DNA of 64,000 nt. Origin: DASWJZ01 sp963720705 (lineage in GTDB: Bacteria > Pseudomonadota > Alphaproteobacteria > Rhizobiales > Afifellaceae). Positions within the stretch are counted from its first letter, which is position 1, and every line of letters starts with the position of its first letter. Below, piece after piece: positions 47,757 to 54,904 of this stretch. The DNA lies in the NCBI GenBank assembly GCA_963720705.1, contig CAVRGJ010000007.1:248001-312000 (forward strand), read 5' to 3'. Both the position numbers and the translations under genes were made by a program. Under the pieces are notes generated by a model. The model ran no database searches. It worked only from the letters and a program-made list of their open reading frames with translations, and had not been told where the DNA came from.

Positions 47757-48278
47757 GACGGCGAGACTATCAAATCACGCAGGGCTGACAATTGGCGCCG
47801 CGGCCGCCGCTCTCGACCTTCTCCCAAGCTTGCCGGTGGCATGCGGGAGCGATCCCGCGGCTTGCGAAGCCCGAGCTTTCAAGGAGCATCCGCCTCGTTT
47901 CCGAGGAGGGAGCGGGGCGCTGACGGAGCACCTCGGTCTTTAGTGTGTGCGGCGCTTCCTCAGCGCCCCGCGCGGCGGTTACGAAACCCGACTCGTCCAC
48001 TCTTCCTTCCTTCGCCGGCGCTCTTCGCGAGTGCCAGAGAAGGGCCATACAGCCGACAACATCCGGCGGAGAGCTCGCGCCCTCGGGGGACCCTTCCGGG
48101 CTTCGCCGAGCGTCCGGTCTCCGGGACCTTCCACACGGCGCCGCCCGCCCTTCCCGAGATAGCGCCGGTCGCGATCCGGTCCCTCCGTGAAGAGCGGTGA
48201 GGCGGAGTGTAGCGGGGTTTTGGGGAGTGGGGATAACTCTTCACGCCGCCGCAGGCTGCGTGCGATGCGCCTCCGAGG
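47757..48278. other. intergenic region without a supported gene
   Basis: About 520 bp of GC-rich DNA between the LprI-like gene and the toxin gene. Open frames exist on both strands but they have no ribosome-binding site, no recognisable family and arginine-rich compositions typical of wrong frames. Short GC-rich inverted segments suggest decayed intergenic repeats. No tRNA or riboswitch fold was recognised. Confidence 0.5.
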
Positions 48279-48542
48279 TCAGGTCTGCCGCTTCAGCAGA
48301 TGATCGTAGTCGGCGTGTGTGCCAATCCAGAACCAGACGATGTCGCCGCCGGCCTCCACGCCAAGTGCGCGATAGCCAAGCCCGACGCGGGCCGACTGAA
48401 ATCGACCGATCTGCTTGAAGTGCAGAGCCGGATGCCTGGGGTCCGACTTCAAGAGCTCGAAGCTCCGATCCGCAACGCGGCGGACTTGCTCCGGCGAACG
48501 TTTGTAAGCGTCCCAGAATGTGCGGCTCGCGAAATGCCTCAC
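48279..48542 (-). CDS. RelE/ParE-superfamily toxin
   Basis: An 87-residue toxin of the RelE/ParE superfamily. It has FASRTFWDAYKRSPEQVRRV, the core SDPRHPALHFKQIGRFQSAR, and VGLGYRALGV followed by VWFWIGTHADYDHLL, where the conserved His and aromatic residues sit. It is likely an mRNA interferase or a gyrase poison, which the sequence alone does not decide. It starts with GTG overlapping the antitoxin stop by 4 bp (GTGA), the usual antitoxin-first arrangement. A longer in-frame reading extends upstream through the antitoxin gene but is not credible. Confidence 0.88.
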   Translation of the reverse strand: MRHFASRTFWDAYKRSPEQVRRVADRSFELLKSDPRHPALHFKQIGRFQSARVGLGYRALGVEAGGDIVWFWIGTHADYDHLLKRQT

Positions 48543-48739
48543 AGAGGCTTGCTGCGCCCGGCGCGGTGATCGGCGAGCGCCCGATCCGCGAGCGTGTCGA
48601 GCGCACCCGACGCCGCATCGCGCTCGATCTTCTCGTCCCATCGGGCAGCGTCGAAGGCTTCGAACCAGACGCGAAAATCCGCAAGCTCCCGCGCGGAAAG
48701 CTCGGCGATTTCTTTCTCGATGCGTTCGAGCTTGGTCAT
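48539..48739 (-). CDS. antitoxin of the RelE/ParE-type pair
   Basis: A 66-residue acidic-helical protein (MTKLERIEKEIAELSARELA then DFRVWFEAFDAARWDEKIER). It resembles the small antitoxins that precede this toxin family in cyanobacteria and alphaproteobacteria. The C-terminal part (LADRALADHRAGRSKPL) is probably the toxin-binding region. It has no obvious DNA-binding domain. The stop overlaps the toxin start, so the pair is translationally coupled. The Shine-Dalgarno is weak. Confidence 0.85.
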   Translation of the reverse strand: MTKLERIEKEIAELSARELADFRVWFEAFDAARWDEKIERDAASGALDTLADRALADHRAGRSKPL

Positions 48740-48906
48740 GCCTTTGACGTAGCATGAAGCTCATTCGGGATGAAGCGCGGCATCGGCCAAGGTGTGTGCG
48801 AGGATTCTGCATCCCGCCACTCGGAAGCACATTTTTTTCTGTGATCTTTTTTTCACTCGCCTCCTTCTGATCGTGCGTAGTTCGGAACGACGTGGTATGA
48901 GGGTTG

Positions 48907-49116
48907 TTACTCGAACCGATGTGCGTAGCCGGCAGCGATTTTGACAACGATGCCCGAATCTGTTGTGATCAAAACCAATTGCTCGCCAGACACCGATCTG
49001 AAAATCGACGCGCGTTCTATGTTGGTCTGCAGTCGACCGCCGGTGTTGTCGTTGTCAGCAAAGGCCGTCGTCTTTCGATTAACTTTTCTGTAACGCTTTA
49101 AATTTACAATTTTCAT
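48907..49116 (-). CDS. small hypothetical protein, AT-rich gene
   Basis: A 69-residue protein I do not recognise. It begins MKIVNLKRYRKVNRKTTAFA and ends in a hydrophobic beta-like part (EQLVLITTDSGIVVKIAAGY). AGGAG lies about 8 nt before the ATG, which supports real translation. The first 60 bp are strikingly AT-rich against the GC-rich surroundings, which may mean foreign origin. It lies downstream of nrdJ and the 48-aa gene on the same strand, with hairpins between. Confidence 0.5.
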   Translation of the reverse strand: MKIVNLKRYRKVNRKTTAFADNDNTGGRLQTNIERASIFRSVSGEQLVLITTDSGIVVKIAAGYAHRFE

Positions 49117-49152
49117 TGAAGATTCTCCTGACGGGGGTTTTCAGTGAATAGA

Positions 49153-49184
49153 GGGCACTGCGCTGTTCCAGCAGCGCAGTGCCC
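49153..49184. terminator. 13-bp perfect hairpin between two small genes
   Basis: GGGCACTGCGCTG pairs exactly with CAGCGCAGTGCCC around a 6-nt loop. On the plus strand CTTTT follows closely, so it could terminate plus-strand RNA. On the minus strand, the direction of the flanking genes, no T-run follows, so there it may be a processing or stability element 37 nt before the 69-aa gene. Confidence 0.5.
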
Positions 49185-49229
49185 GCTTTTCTACATCGTC
49201 AATTCATTTCCACGCTCCTATTGCGGCTG

Positions 49230-49259
49230 CCTAAACAGCTTTAGGGCGCAACTGCGCCC
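49230..49259. promoter_or_regulatory. two overlapping, mutually exclusive hairpins
   Basis: CCTAAA (49230) pairs with TTTAGG (ending 49245), and GGGCGC (49244) pairs with GCGCCC (ending 49259). The two stems share GG, so both cannot form completely at once. They lie between the 48-aa gene's stop and the 69-aa gene. A terminator or attenuator-like role is possible but unproven. Confidence 0.35.
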
Positions 49260-49286
49260 CCGACGTCCCTTGCGTTGTTCATGCGT

Positions 49287-49433
49287 CTATTTCTTGCGCC
49301 TTCGTCTTCGGTTGGGGGCCTGGGTGAGCGCCGAAGCGGCCACGCTTTTCACATTTTTCGGAGTCCTCGGATTTCTAAGAAGCTTCGACACTTTCGATGC
49401 GACGCTTTTCGACGTGCGTTCGTTCCGTGCCAT
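49287..49433 (-). CDS. 48-aa basic protein immediately downstream of nrdJ
   Basis: A 48-residue Lys/Arg-rich protein (MARNERTSKSVASKVSKLLR, then NPRTPKNVKSVAASALTQ and a basic tail). The pattern TSKxVAxxxSKLL...VKSVAASALTQ matches a widespread family of short basic bacterial proteins of unknown function, as I remember it. AGGAAG lies about 7 nt before the ATG, and only 15 bp separate it from the nrdJ stop, so it is likely translated from the nrdJ transcript. Strong basic charge suggests nucleic acid binding. Confidence 0.78.
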   Translation of the reverse strand: MARNERTSKSVASKVSKLLRNPRTPKNVKSVAASALTQAPNRRRRRKK

Positions 49434-49448
49434 TTGATTCTTCCTCGC

Positions 49449-52400
49449 TCAGCTACACCCGCTCGTGCTGCCGCACGTGTCGCATTTCAGGCACGTGCCG
49501 TTGCGGACCATCGTGAAGTTCCCGCATTCGCCGCAGGCTTCGCCTTCGTAGCCTTTCATGCGCGCCTCGGCGGCCTTCTGCGCCTTGTCGACGACGGGCG
49601 CGCCTTGCGCCTCCACCTCGGCGTGCCGATGCGGGGCGTTCGCGGCGTAGCCTGCCGGCTCGTCGGAAACCTCCGGCTGCGGCTCACGCTTCAGCGCCGT
49701 CGCGCCGCCGGAACCTGAACCGACAAGCGGCTTCGCGGACGAGATCGCCGCAACGAGTCCCGACTGCGCGAGCTTCGCGGGCGAGGAATGCGCGCCGCCC
49801 TGCGGCCCGCTCTGTCCGCCGCCTTTCGCGTCGCTTTCGAGCACGCGGAGCCGGTTCGCCTGGCCGCGCACGAAGCCGTTCGAGACCGGCGCGGGCCTCA
49901 CGTTCTCCGCCTCCACGCCGCGGCCGATCGTGGTCGAGCCGATATCCTCCGGCTGCACATGCGCGAGGTCGTGGCGGCCGAGATAGGAGACGGCGAGCTC
50001 GCGGAAGATATAGTCGAGGATCGAGGTGGCGTTCTTGATCGCCTCGTTCCCCATGACAACGCCCGCCGGCTCGAAGCGCGTGAAGGTGAACGCCTCCACG
50101 TATTCCTCGAGCGGCACACCGTATTGCAGGCCGAGCGAGATCGCGATGGCGAAGTTGTTCATCATCGCGCGGAAGGCAGCACCTTCCTTGTGCATATCGA
50201 TGAAGATCTCGCCGAGCCGTCCGTCGTCGTATTCGCCGGTCCGAAGATAGACCTTGTGGCCGCCGACGATGGCTTTCTGCGTATAGCCCTTGCGCCGGCC
50301 GGGGAGCTTTTCGCGCCCGCGCACCTCGCGCTCGACGATGCGCTCCACGATCCGCTCGGCCGCCATCGCCGCGCGCTGCGGCTGCGTCGCCGCGATCAGC
50401 GATTCGAGCGCCTCTTCCTCGTCGTCCTCGTCGTCGGCGATGAGCGAGGCGTTCAAGGGCTGCGAGAGCTTGGAGCCGTCGCGGTAGAGCGCGTTGGCTT
50501 TGAGGCCCAATTTCCACGACAGCATGTAGGCCGATTTGCACTCGTCGACCGTCGCCGAGTTCGGCATGTTGATGGTCTTGGAGATCGCGCCGGAGATGAA
50601 CGGCTGCGCCGCCGCCATCATGCGGATGTGGCTTTCCCATGTGAGCGAACGCTTGCCGAGCCGGCCGCAGGGGCTGGCGCAGTCGAAGACCGGCAGGTGC
50701 TCGGCCTTGAGATGCGGCGCGCCTTCAAGCGTCATCGCCCCGCAGACGAAGACGTTCGCGGCCTCCACATCCTTCTTGGAGAAGCCGATCGCGGCCAGGA
50801 GGTCGAGCTCGCGGTCGGCGAGCTGCTCGGGCGAGAGCTTCAGCACGTCGCGGCAGAAATCCTCGCCGAGCGACCACTTGTTGAAGGCGAACTTGATGTC
50901 GAAGGCGGAGGCGAGCCCGCTCTCCATCTGCTCGAGCTTCTCCTCCGAGAAGCCCTTGGCCCGGAGCGTATCGTGATTGATTCCGGGCGCGCCTTTCAGC
51001 GTGCCGCGACCGACCGCGTAGGTGACGATCGCCTCGATCTCCGGCAGCGAATAGCCGAGCGTCGCGAGCGCCTCCGGCACGGCGCGGTTGATGATCTTGA
51101 AGTAGCCGCCGCCGGCGAGCTTCTTGAATTTGACCAGCGCGAAATCGGGCTCGATGCCGGTCGTGTCGCAATCCATGACGAGGCCGATCGTGCCGGTCGG
51201 CGCGATCACCGTTGCCTGCGCGTTGCGATAGCCGTGCGCCTCGCCGAGATTGACCGCGCGCTCCCACGCCGCGACGGCGCGTTCGATGAGGTTCTTTTCC
51301 GGACAGTTCGCATGGTCGAGCGGCACCGGATTGGTCGCGAGCTGCTCGTAGCCGTGCCCCTGGCCGCGCGCGGCGCGGGCGTGGTTGCGCATGACGCGGA
51401 GCATCACGTCGCGGTTCCGCTCGAACGCCGGGAAGGCGCCGAGCTCGCCCGCCATCTCCGCGGAGGTGGCGTAGGCGACGCCGGTCATGATCGCGGAGAG
51501 CGCACCGCAGATCGCGCGGCCCTCCGGCGAATCGTAGGGGATGCCGGAGGTCATCAAGAGCCCGCCGATGTTGGCGTAGCCGAGGCCGAGCGTGCGGTAG
51601 TCGAAGGAGCGGAGCGCGATCTCCTTCGAGGGGAACTGCGCCATCACGACGGAAACTTCGAGCACGATCGTCCACAGCCTGACCGCATGCTCGTAGGCCT
51701 GCGTGTCGAAGCTGCCGTCCTCCTTGCGGAACTGAAGGAGGTTCAGCGAGGCGAGATTGCACGCCGTGTCGTCGAGGAACATGTATTCCGAGCACGGGTT
51801 CGACGCGATGATCTCGCCGTCCGCGAGGCACGTGTGCCAGTCGTTGATCGTGGTGTGGTACTGGATGCCGGGATCGGCCGACTGCCACGCGGCGTTGCCG
51901 ATCGTCTCCCACAGCTCGCGGGCAGGCAGCGTCTTCGCGATCTTGCCGGTGATGCGGAAGGTGAGGTCCCAGCCCTTGTCCTCTTCGACGGCGCGCAGGA
52001 ACTCGTCGGTGACGCGTACCGAGTTGTTGGAATTCTGGCCGGAGACGGTCAGGTAGGCTTCCGAATCCCAGTCGAGGTCGAAGATCGGGAACTCGATCTT
52101 GGCGTATCCCTGCTTGGCGAACTGGATGACGCGGCGGATATAGTTCTCCGGCACGTTGGCGCGCTTTGCCGCGCGGATCTCGCGCTTCAGCGCCGGGTTC
52201 TTCTGCGGATCGAAGCAGTCGTCGCCCGGCCCCTCGCAGTTCACGCAGGCGCGCATGATCAAGGAAAGGTGCTTGGCGCAGGCCTTCGAGCCGGCGACCA
52301 AAGCCGCGACCTTCTGCTCCTCTCTCACCTTCCAGTTCACGTAGTTCTCGATGTCGGGATGGTCGACGTCGACCACGACCATTTTCGCGGCGCGGCGCGT

Positions 52401-53219
52401 CGTGCCGCCCGACTTGATCGCGCCCGCCGCGCGGTCGCCGATCTTCAGGAAGCTCATCAGGCCCGACGATTTGCCGCCGCCGGAGAGCCGCTCGCCTTCG
52501 CCGCGGAGCCGCGAGAAGTTGGAGCCCGTGCCGGAGCCGTATTTGAAGAGGCGCGCCTCGCGCACCCACAGATCCATGATGCCGCCCTCGTTGACGAGGT
52601 CGTCCGACACCGACTGGATGAAGCAGGCATGCGGCTGCGGGTGCTCGTAAGCCGTCTCCGACTTCACCAGCTCCCTGGTCCAATGGTCGACGTAGAAATG
52701 GCCCTGGCTCGGCCCTTCGATGCCGTAGGCCCAGTGAAGCCCGGTGTTGAACCATTGCGGGGAGTTCGGCGCTGCCTTCTGCGTCGCCAGCATGAAGCGG
52801 AGCTCGTCGTAGAAGGCCTCGGCGTCCTCTTCGGAAGAGAAGTAGCCGCCCTTCCAGCCCCAATAGGTCCAGGTCCCGGCGAGCCGGTCGAAGACCTGCC
52901 GGGCGTCCATCTCCGGGCCGAATCGCTCGCCTTCCGGAAGCGTCGCCAGCGCCGCCTCGTCGGCTTGCGCGCGCCACAGGAAGGAGGGGACGGAATTCTC
53001 CTCGATCTTCTTCAGGCGCGCCGGGACACCGGCCTTGCGGAAATATTTCTGTGCAAGGATGTCGGTCGCGACCTGACTCCACGCCGCCGGCACCTCGATC
53101 GCGTCGAGGCGGAAGACCACCGAACCGTCGGGGTTGCGGATCTCGCTTGTCGCGGTCCGGAAAGGAACCGTTTCGTAAGGCGACTGACCCTTCGTGGTGT
53201 AGTGACGTTCAATCCGCAT
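49449..53219 (-). CDS. nrdJ: B12-dependent class II ribonucleotide reductase
   Basis: Reduces ribonucleotides to deoxyribonucleotides using adenosylcobalamin to start the radical. The 1256-residue protein has GGIMDLWVREARLFKYGSGT, NSNNSVRVTDEF, the active-site segment NPCSEYMFLDDTACNLASLN, and PTGTIGLVMDCDTTGIEPDF. A TSCPD-type region lies toward the C-terminus, which ends in a Cys-rich tail (CGECGNFTMVRNGTCLKCDT then CGSTSGCS) that probably re-reduces the active site. ATG 53219 (MRIERHYTTKGQSPYE) fits the family; 7 residues of upstream reading are dropped. No cobalamin riboswitch is visible, but a pair of NrdR-like boxes lies upstream. Confidence 0.97.
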   Translation of the reverse strand: MRIERHYTTKGQSPYETVPFRTATSEIRNPDGSVVFRLDAIEVPAAWSQVATDILAQKYFRKAGVPARLKKIEENSVPSFLWRAQADEAALATLPEGERFGPEMDARQVFDRLAGTWTYWGWKGGYFSSEEDAEAFYDELRFMLATQKAAPNSPQWFNTGLHWAYGIEGPSQGHFYVDHWTRELVKSETAYEHPQPHACFIQSVSDDLVNEGGIMDLWVREARLFKYGSGTGSNFSRLRGEGERLSGGGKSSGLMSFLKIGDRAAGAIKSGGTTRRAAKMVVVDVDHPDIENYVNWKVREEQKVAALVAGSKACAKHLSLIMRACVNCEGPGDDCFDPQKNPALKREIRAAKRANVPENYIRRVIQFAKQGYAKIEFPIFDLDWDSEAYLTVSGQNSNNSVRVTDEFLRAVEEDKGWDLTFRITGKIAKTLPARELWETIGNAAWQSADPGIQYHTTINDWHTCLADGEIIASNPCSEYMFLDDTACNLASLNLLQFRKEDGSFDTQAYEHAVRLWTIVLEVSVVMAQFPSKEIALRSFDYRTLGLGYANIGGLLMTSGIPYDSPEGRAICGALSAIMTGVAYATSAEMAGELGAFPAFERNRDVMLRVMRNHARAARGQGHGYEQLATNPVPLDHANCPEKNLIERAVAAWERAVNLGEAHGYRNAQATVIAPTGTIGLVMDCDTTGIEPDFALVKFKKLAGGGYFKIINRAVPEALATLGYSLPEIEAIVTYAVGRGTLKGAPGINHDTLRAKGFSEEKLEQMESGLASAFDIKFAFNKWSLGEDFCRDVLKLSPEQLADRELDLLAAIGFSKKDVEAANVFVCGAMTLEGAPHLKAEHLPVFDCASPCGRLGKRSLTWESHIRMMAAAQPFISGAISKTINMPNSATVDECKSAYMLSWKLGLKANALYRDGSKLSQPLNASLIADDEDDEEEALESLIAATQPQRAAMAAERIVERIVEREVRGREKLPGRRKGYTQKAIVGGHKVYLRTGEYDDGRLGEIFIDMHKEGAAFRAMMNNFAIAISLGLQYGVPLEEYVEAFTFTRFEPAGVVMGNEAIKNATSILDYIFRELAVSYLGRHDLAHVQPEDIGSTTIGRGVEAENVRPAPVSNGFVRGQANRLRVLESDAKGGGQSGPQGGAHSSPAKLAQSGLVAAISSAKPLVGSGSGGATALKREPQPEVSDEPAGYAANAPHRHAEVEAQGAPVVDKAQKAAEARMKGYEGEACGECGNFTMVRNGTCLKCDTCGSTSGCS

Positions 53220-53351
53220 TTCTGCCCCGCTCCATTCCATACCCCGGGCCGAGCATTGCGCCCGCCCAAACTAACACCGAACGGTCCCGTTCGATGTCCG
53301 ATTTTCCTGGTTCAACGCCCCGATTCTCGGGCCGAGCCCCGCCAGCCCAAC

Positions 53352-53367
53352 TTTCTACATATAGAGA
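53352..53367 (-). promoter_or_regulatory. NrdR box 1 upstream of nrdJ
   Basis: The 16-bp site matches the NrdR consensus (acaCwAtATaTwGtgt) at every invariant core base: CTACATATAG at its centre. It lies 133 bp upstream of the nrdJ start. NrdR is the ATP/dATP-sensing repressor of ribonucleotide reductase genes. Confidence 0.72.
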
Positions 53368-53382
53368 TTAACAGAGAGTTAC

Positions 53383-53398
53383 GCACTACATTTTGTGT
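53383..53398 (-). promoter_or_regulatory. NrdR box 2 upstream of nrdJ
   Basis: ACACAAAATGTAGTGC on the minus strand agrees with the NrdR consensus at 13 of 16 positions and at all invariant ones. It starts 31 bp from box 1, the spacing of about three helical turns typical of paired NrdR boxes. Confidence 0.75.
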
Positions 53399-53769
53399 TT
53401 CGTGGCGCAAGAATTCCCCGCGCCGGCCGAACGCTCGGTCAGCACCTCTACACAATCGAACGCTGGATTCCGCCGCCCGTCGACACAACTCTTGGCAGCA
53501 ATTTCGGAGGCTACGGGTCACCCGTGCAGAGGGTCAAGTCTTGACAATTTTCCGACGGAACTTTCAGGGGCGCGCGGCCCGCACGGCGTGCGAACAGGGG
53601 AAAGCGGGGAAAACCGTGGGGTCCGGCGCACCGCAAGCGCGCGACTCACGCGAGCGCCGCCGATGCGACCCTCGCTCATGCACCTCTTTTTTTGCACTCT
53701 CGTGACGCCGCCTTTGCGCGTGGGGGAAAGCGCCTATAAAACGAGCCCCGGCCGCCGGAGGCCGATTTC
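53399..53769. other. intergenic region between nrdJ and aroQ
   Basis: About 370 bp with no convincing gene. It contains a TTGACA at 53541 on the plus strand without a clear -10 partner, and a T-run (53689-53695) before aroQ. The frames here are short and arginine-rich. Confidence 0.45.
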
Positions 53770-54237
53770 TTGAGCGACGGTCCGCCGATGGCGCCCACCA
53801 TCCACATCCTGAACGGCCCGAACCTCAATCGCCTCGGAAGCCGCGAGTCGAAAATCTATGGCGCCACGACACTTGCCGACATCGAGAAGAAGACGGGCGA
53901 GCGCGCCGCCGCGCATGGCTTCTCGGTCGTGTTCCGCCAGTCGAACCACGAGGGCGAGCTGGTCGATTGGCTGCACGAGGCGGCCAACTCGGCGGGCGTC
54001 GTCCTGAATGCCGGCGCCTACACACACACCTCCGTCGCGCTCCACGACGCCATTCGCGCAATCGACGCGCCGGTCATCGAGGTGCATCTCACGAACGTCT
54101 TCGCGCGCGAAGCATTTCGCCACCATTCGATGATTTCGGCGGTTGCCAAAGGCGTGATCTGCGGCTTCGGTGCGGATTCTTATCTTCTGGCGATCGACGG
54201 CCTGGCCGGGCTCAGGGCCGCGCCCAAACGGAAATGA
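53770..54237 (+). CDS. aroQ: type II 3-dehydroquinate dehydratase
   Basis: Third step of the shikimate pathway: dehydrates 3-dehydroquinate. The 155-residue protein has the lid and active-site segments HILNGPNLNRLGSRESKIYG, FRQSNHEGELVDWLHEA, NAGAYTHTSVALHDAI and EVHLTNVFAREAFRHHSMIS, with the catalytic Tyr, Arg and His of the type II fold. TTG 53770 is favoured by GGAGG with an 8-nt gap; ATG 53788 is a shorter alternative. It heads the aroQ-accB-accC-aat cluster. Confidence 0.95.
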   Translation: MSDGPPMAPTIHILNGPNLNRLGSRESKIYGATTLADIEKKTGERAAAHGFSVVFRQSNHEGELVDWLHEAANSAGVVLNAGAYTHTSVALHDAIRAIDAPVIEVHLTNVFAREAFRHHSMISAVAKGVICGFGADSYLLAIDGLAGLRAAPKRK

Positions 54238-54253
54238 TCACGGACGTGAATTG

Positions 54254-54724
54254 ATGGATAAGAAGAAGCCGGGCATCGACAAGGCGCTGATCCGCGAACT
54301 CGCCGCGCTTCTGAAGGAGACGGAGCTTTCGGAGATCGAGATCGAGGAGGGGGATTTCCGCGTCCGCGTCTCGCGCGGCGCCGCGCCGACCGCGATCGTC
54401 CATGCCGAGCCGCCCCCGAGCTCACCTGCGTCGGAAGCGAAGACGCCGCCTGAGGTCAAAGAGCCGAAGTCCGCCGATCCCGCCCGCAATCCCGGCTGCG
54501 TGCCTTCCCCGATGGTCGGCACGGCCTATCGCGCGACCGAGCCGAGCGCCAAGCCGTTCGTGGAGGTCGGCGACGTGGTTGCCGTCGGGCAGACAATTCT
54601 GATCGTCGAGGCGATGAAGCACATGAACGAGGTCGCGGCGCCGCACGCCGGCCGCGTCTCCGACATCCTGGTCGAGGACGGCCAGCCGGTCGAATACGGC
54701 CAGCCGCTCATGATCATCGAGTAG
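54254..54724 (+). CDS. accB: biotin carboxyl carrier protein of acetyl-CoA carboxylase
   Basis: Carries the biotin that shuttles CO2 between AccC and the AccA/AccD transferase. The 156-residue protein has a helical N-terminus (KALIRELAALLKETELSEIE), a Pro/Ala/Glu-rich hinge (residues about 55-80) and a biotinyl domain. The modified Lys is in VEAMKHMNEVAAP, and the family's CVPSPMVGTAYRA is present. ATG 54254 is the start that gives family length. A palindromic repeat separates it from accC. Confidence 0.96.
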   Translation: MDKKKPGIDKALIRELAALLKETELSEIEIEEGDFRVRVSRGAAPTAIVHAEPPPSSPASEAKTPPEVKEPKSADPARNPGCVPSPMVGTAYRATEPSAKPFVEVGDVVAVGQTILIVEAMKHMNEVAAPHAGRVSDILVEDGQPVEYGQPLMIIE

Positions 54725-54767
54725 TGCATGCGCCTCGTTCTCCGACTTAGCCGCACGCCTATCCTCG

Positions 54768-54866
54768 TCGTCATTGCGAGGCTTGATCCGGCAATCCATT
54801 CCGCGGCGGCCGCGAGCTGCCGGAACGTTCCGGAATGGATTCCCGGATCAAGTCCAGGCATGACGA
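54768..54866. repeat. 99-bp intergenic palindromic repeat between accB and accC
   Basis: Long hairpin: CTTGATCCGG (54782) pairs with CCGGATCAAG (54852), and AATCCATTCCG (54793) pairs with CGGAATGGATT (54841). The ends are TCGTCAT and ATGACGA. Size and GTCAT-type ends are like the repeat near 14.5 kb, though the internal sequence differs. It lies within the acc transcript. Confidence 0.78.
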
Positions 54867-54904
54867 CAGCTGGATTAAGGCCGCGCTCGGCCCCGGGCGC
54901 CTAA

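Noticed and set aside
47960..48244. Small proteins on both strands in 47.9-48.3 kb
   Set aside because: Several overlapping Arg-rich frames with no ribosome-binding sites and no family.
48740..48906. Possible tiny gene starting GTG with an AAGGAGG before it on the minus strand
   Set aside because: About 31 codons, spacing from the ribosome-binding site is only 3 nt, and the protein has no recognisable pattern.
49788..53705. 1305-aa plus-strand frame opposite nrdJ
   Set aside because: It is a long shadow caused by high GC. The nrdJ frame has every class II reductase motif.
53220..53769. Cobalamin riboswitch upstream of nrdJ
   Set aside because: I looked for the conserved B12-box and found none. 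The only clear regulatory signals are the NrdR-like boxes.
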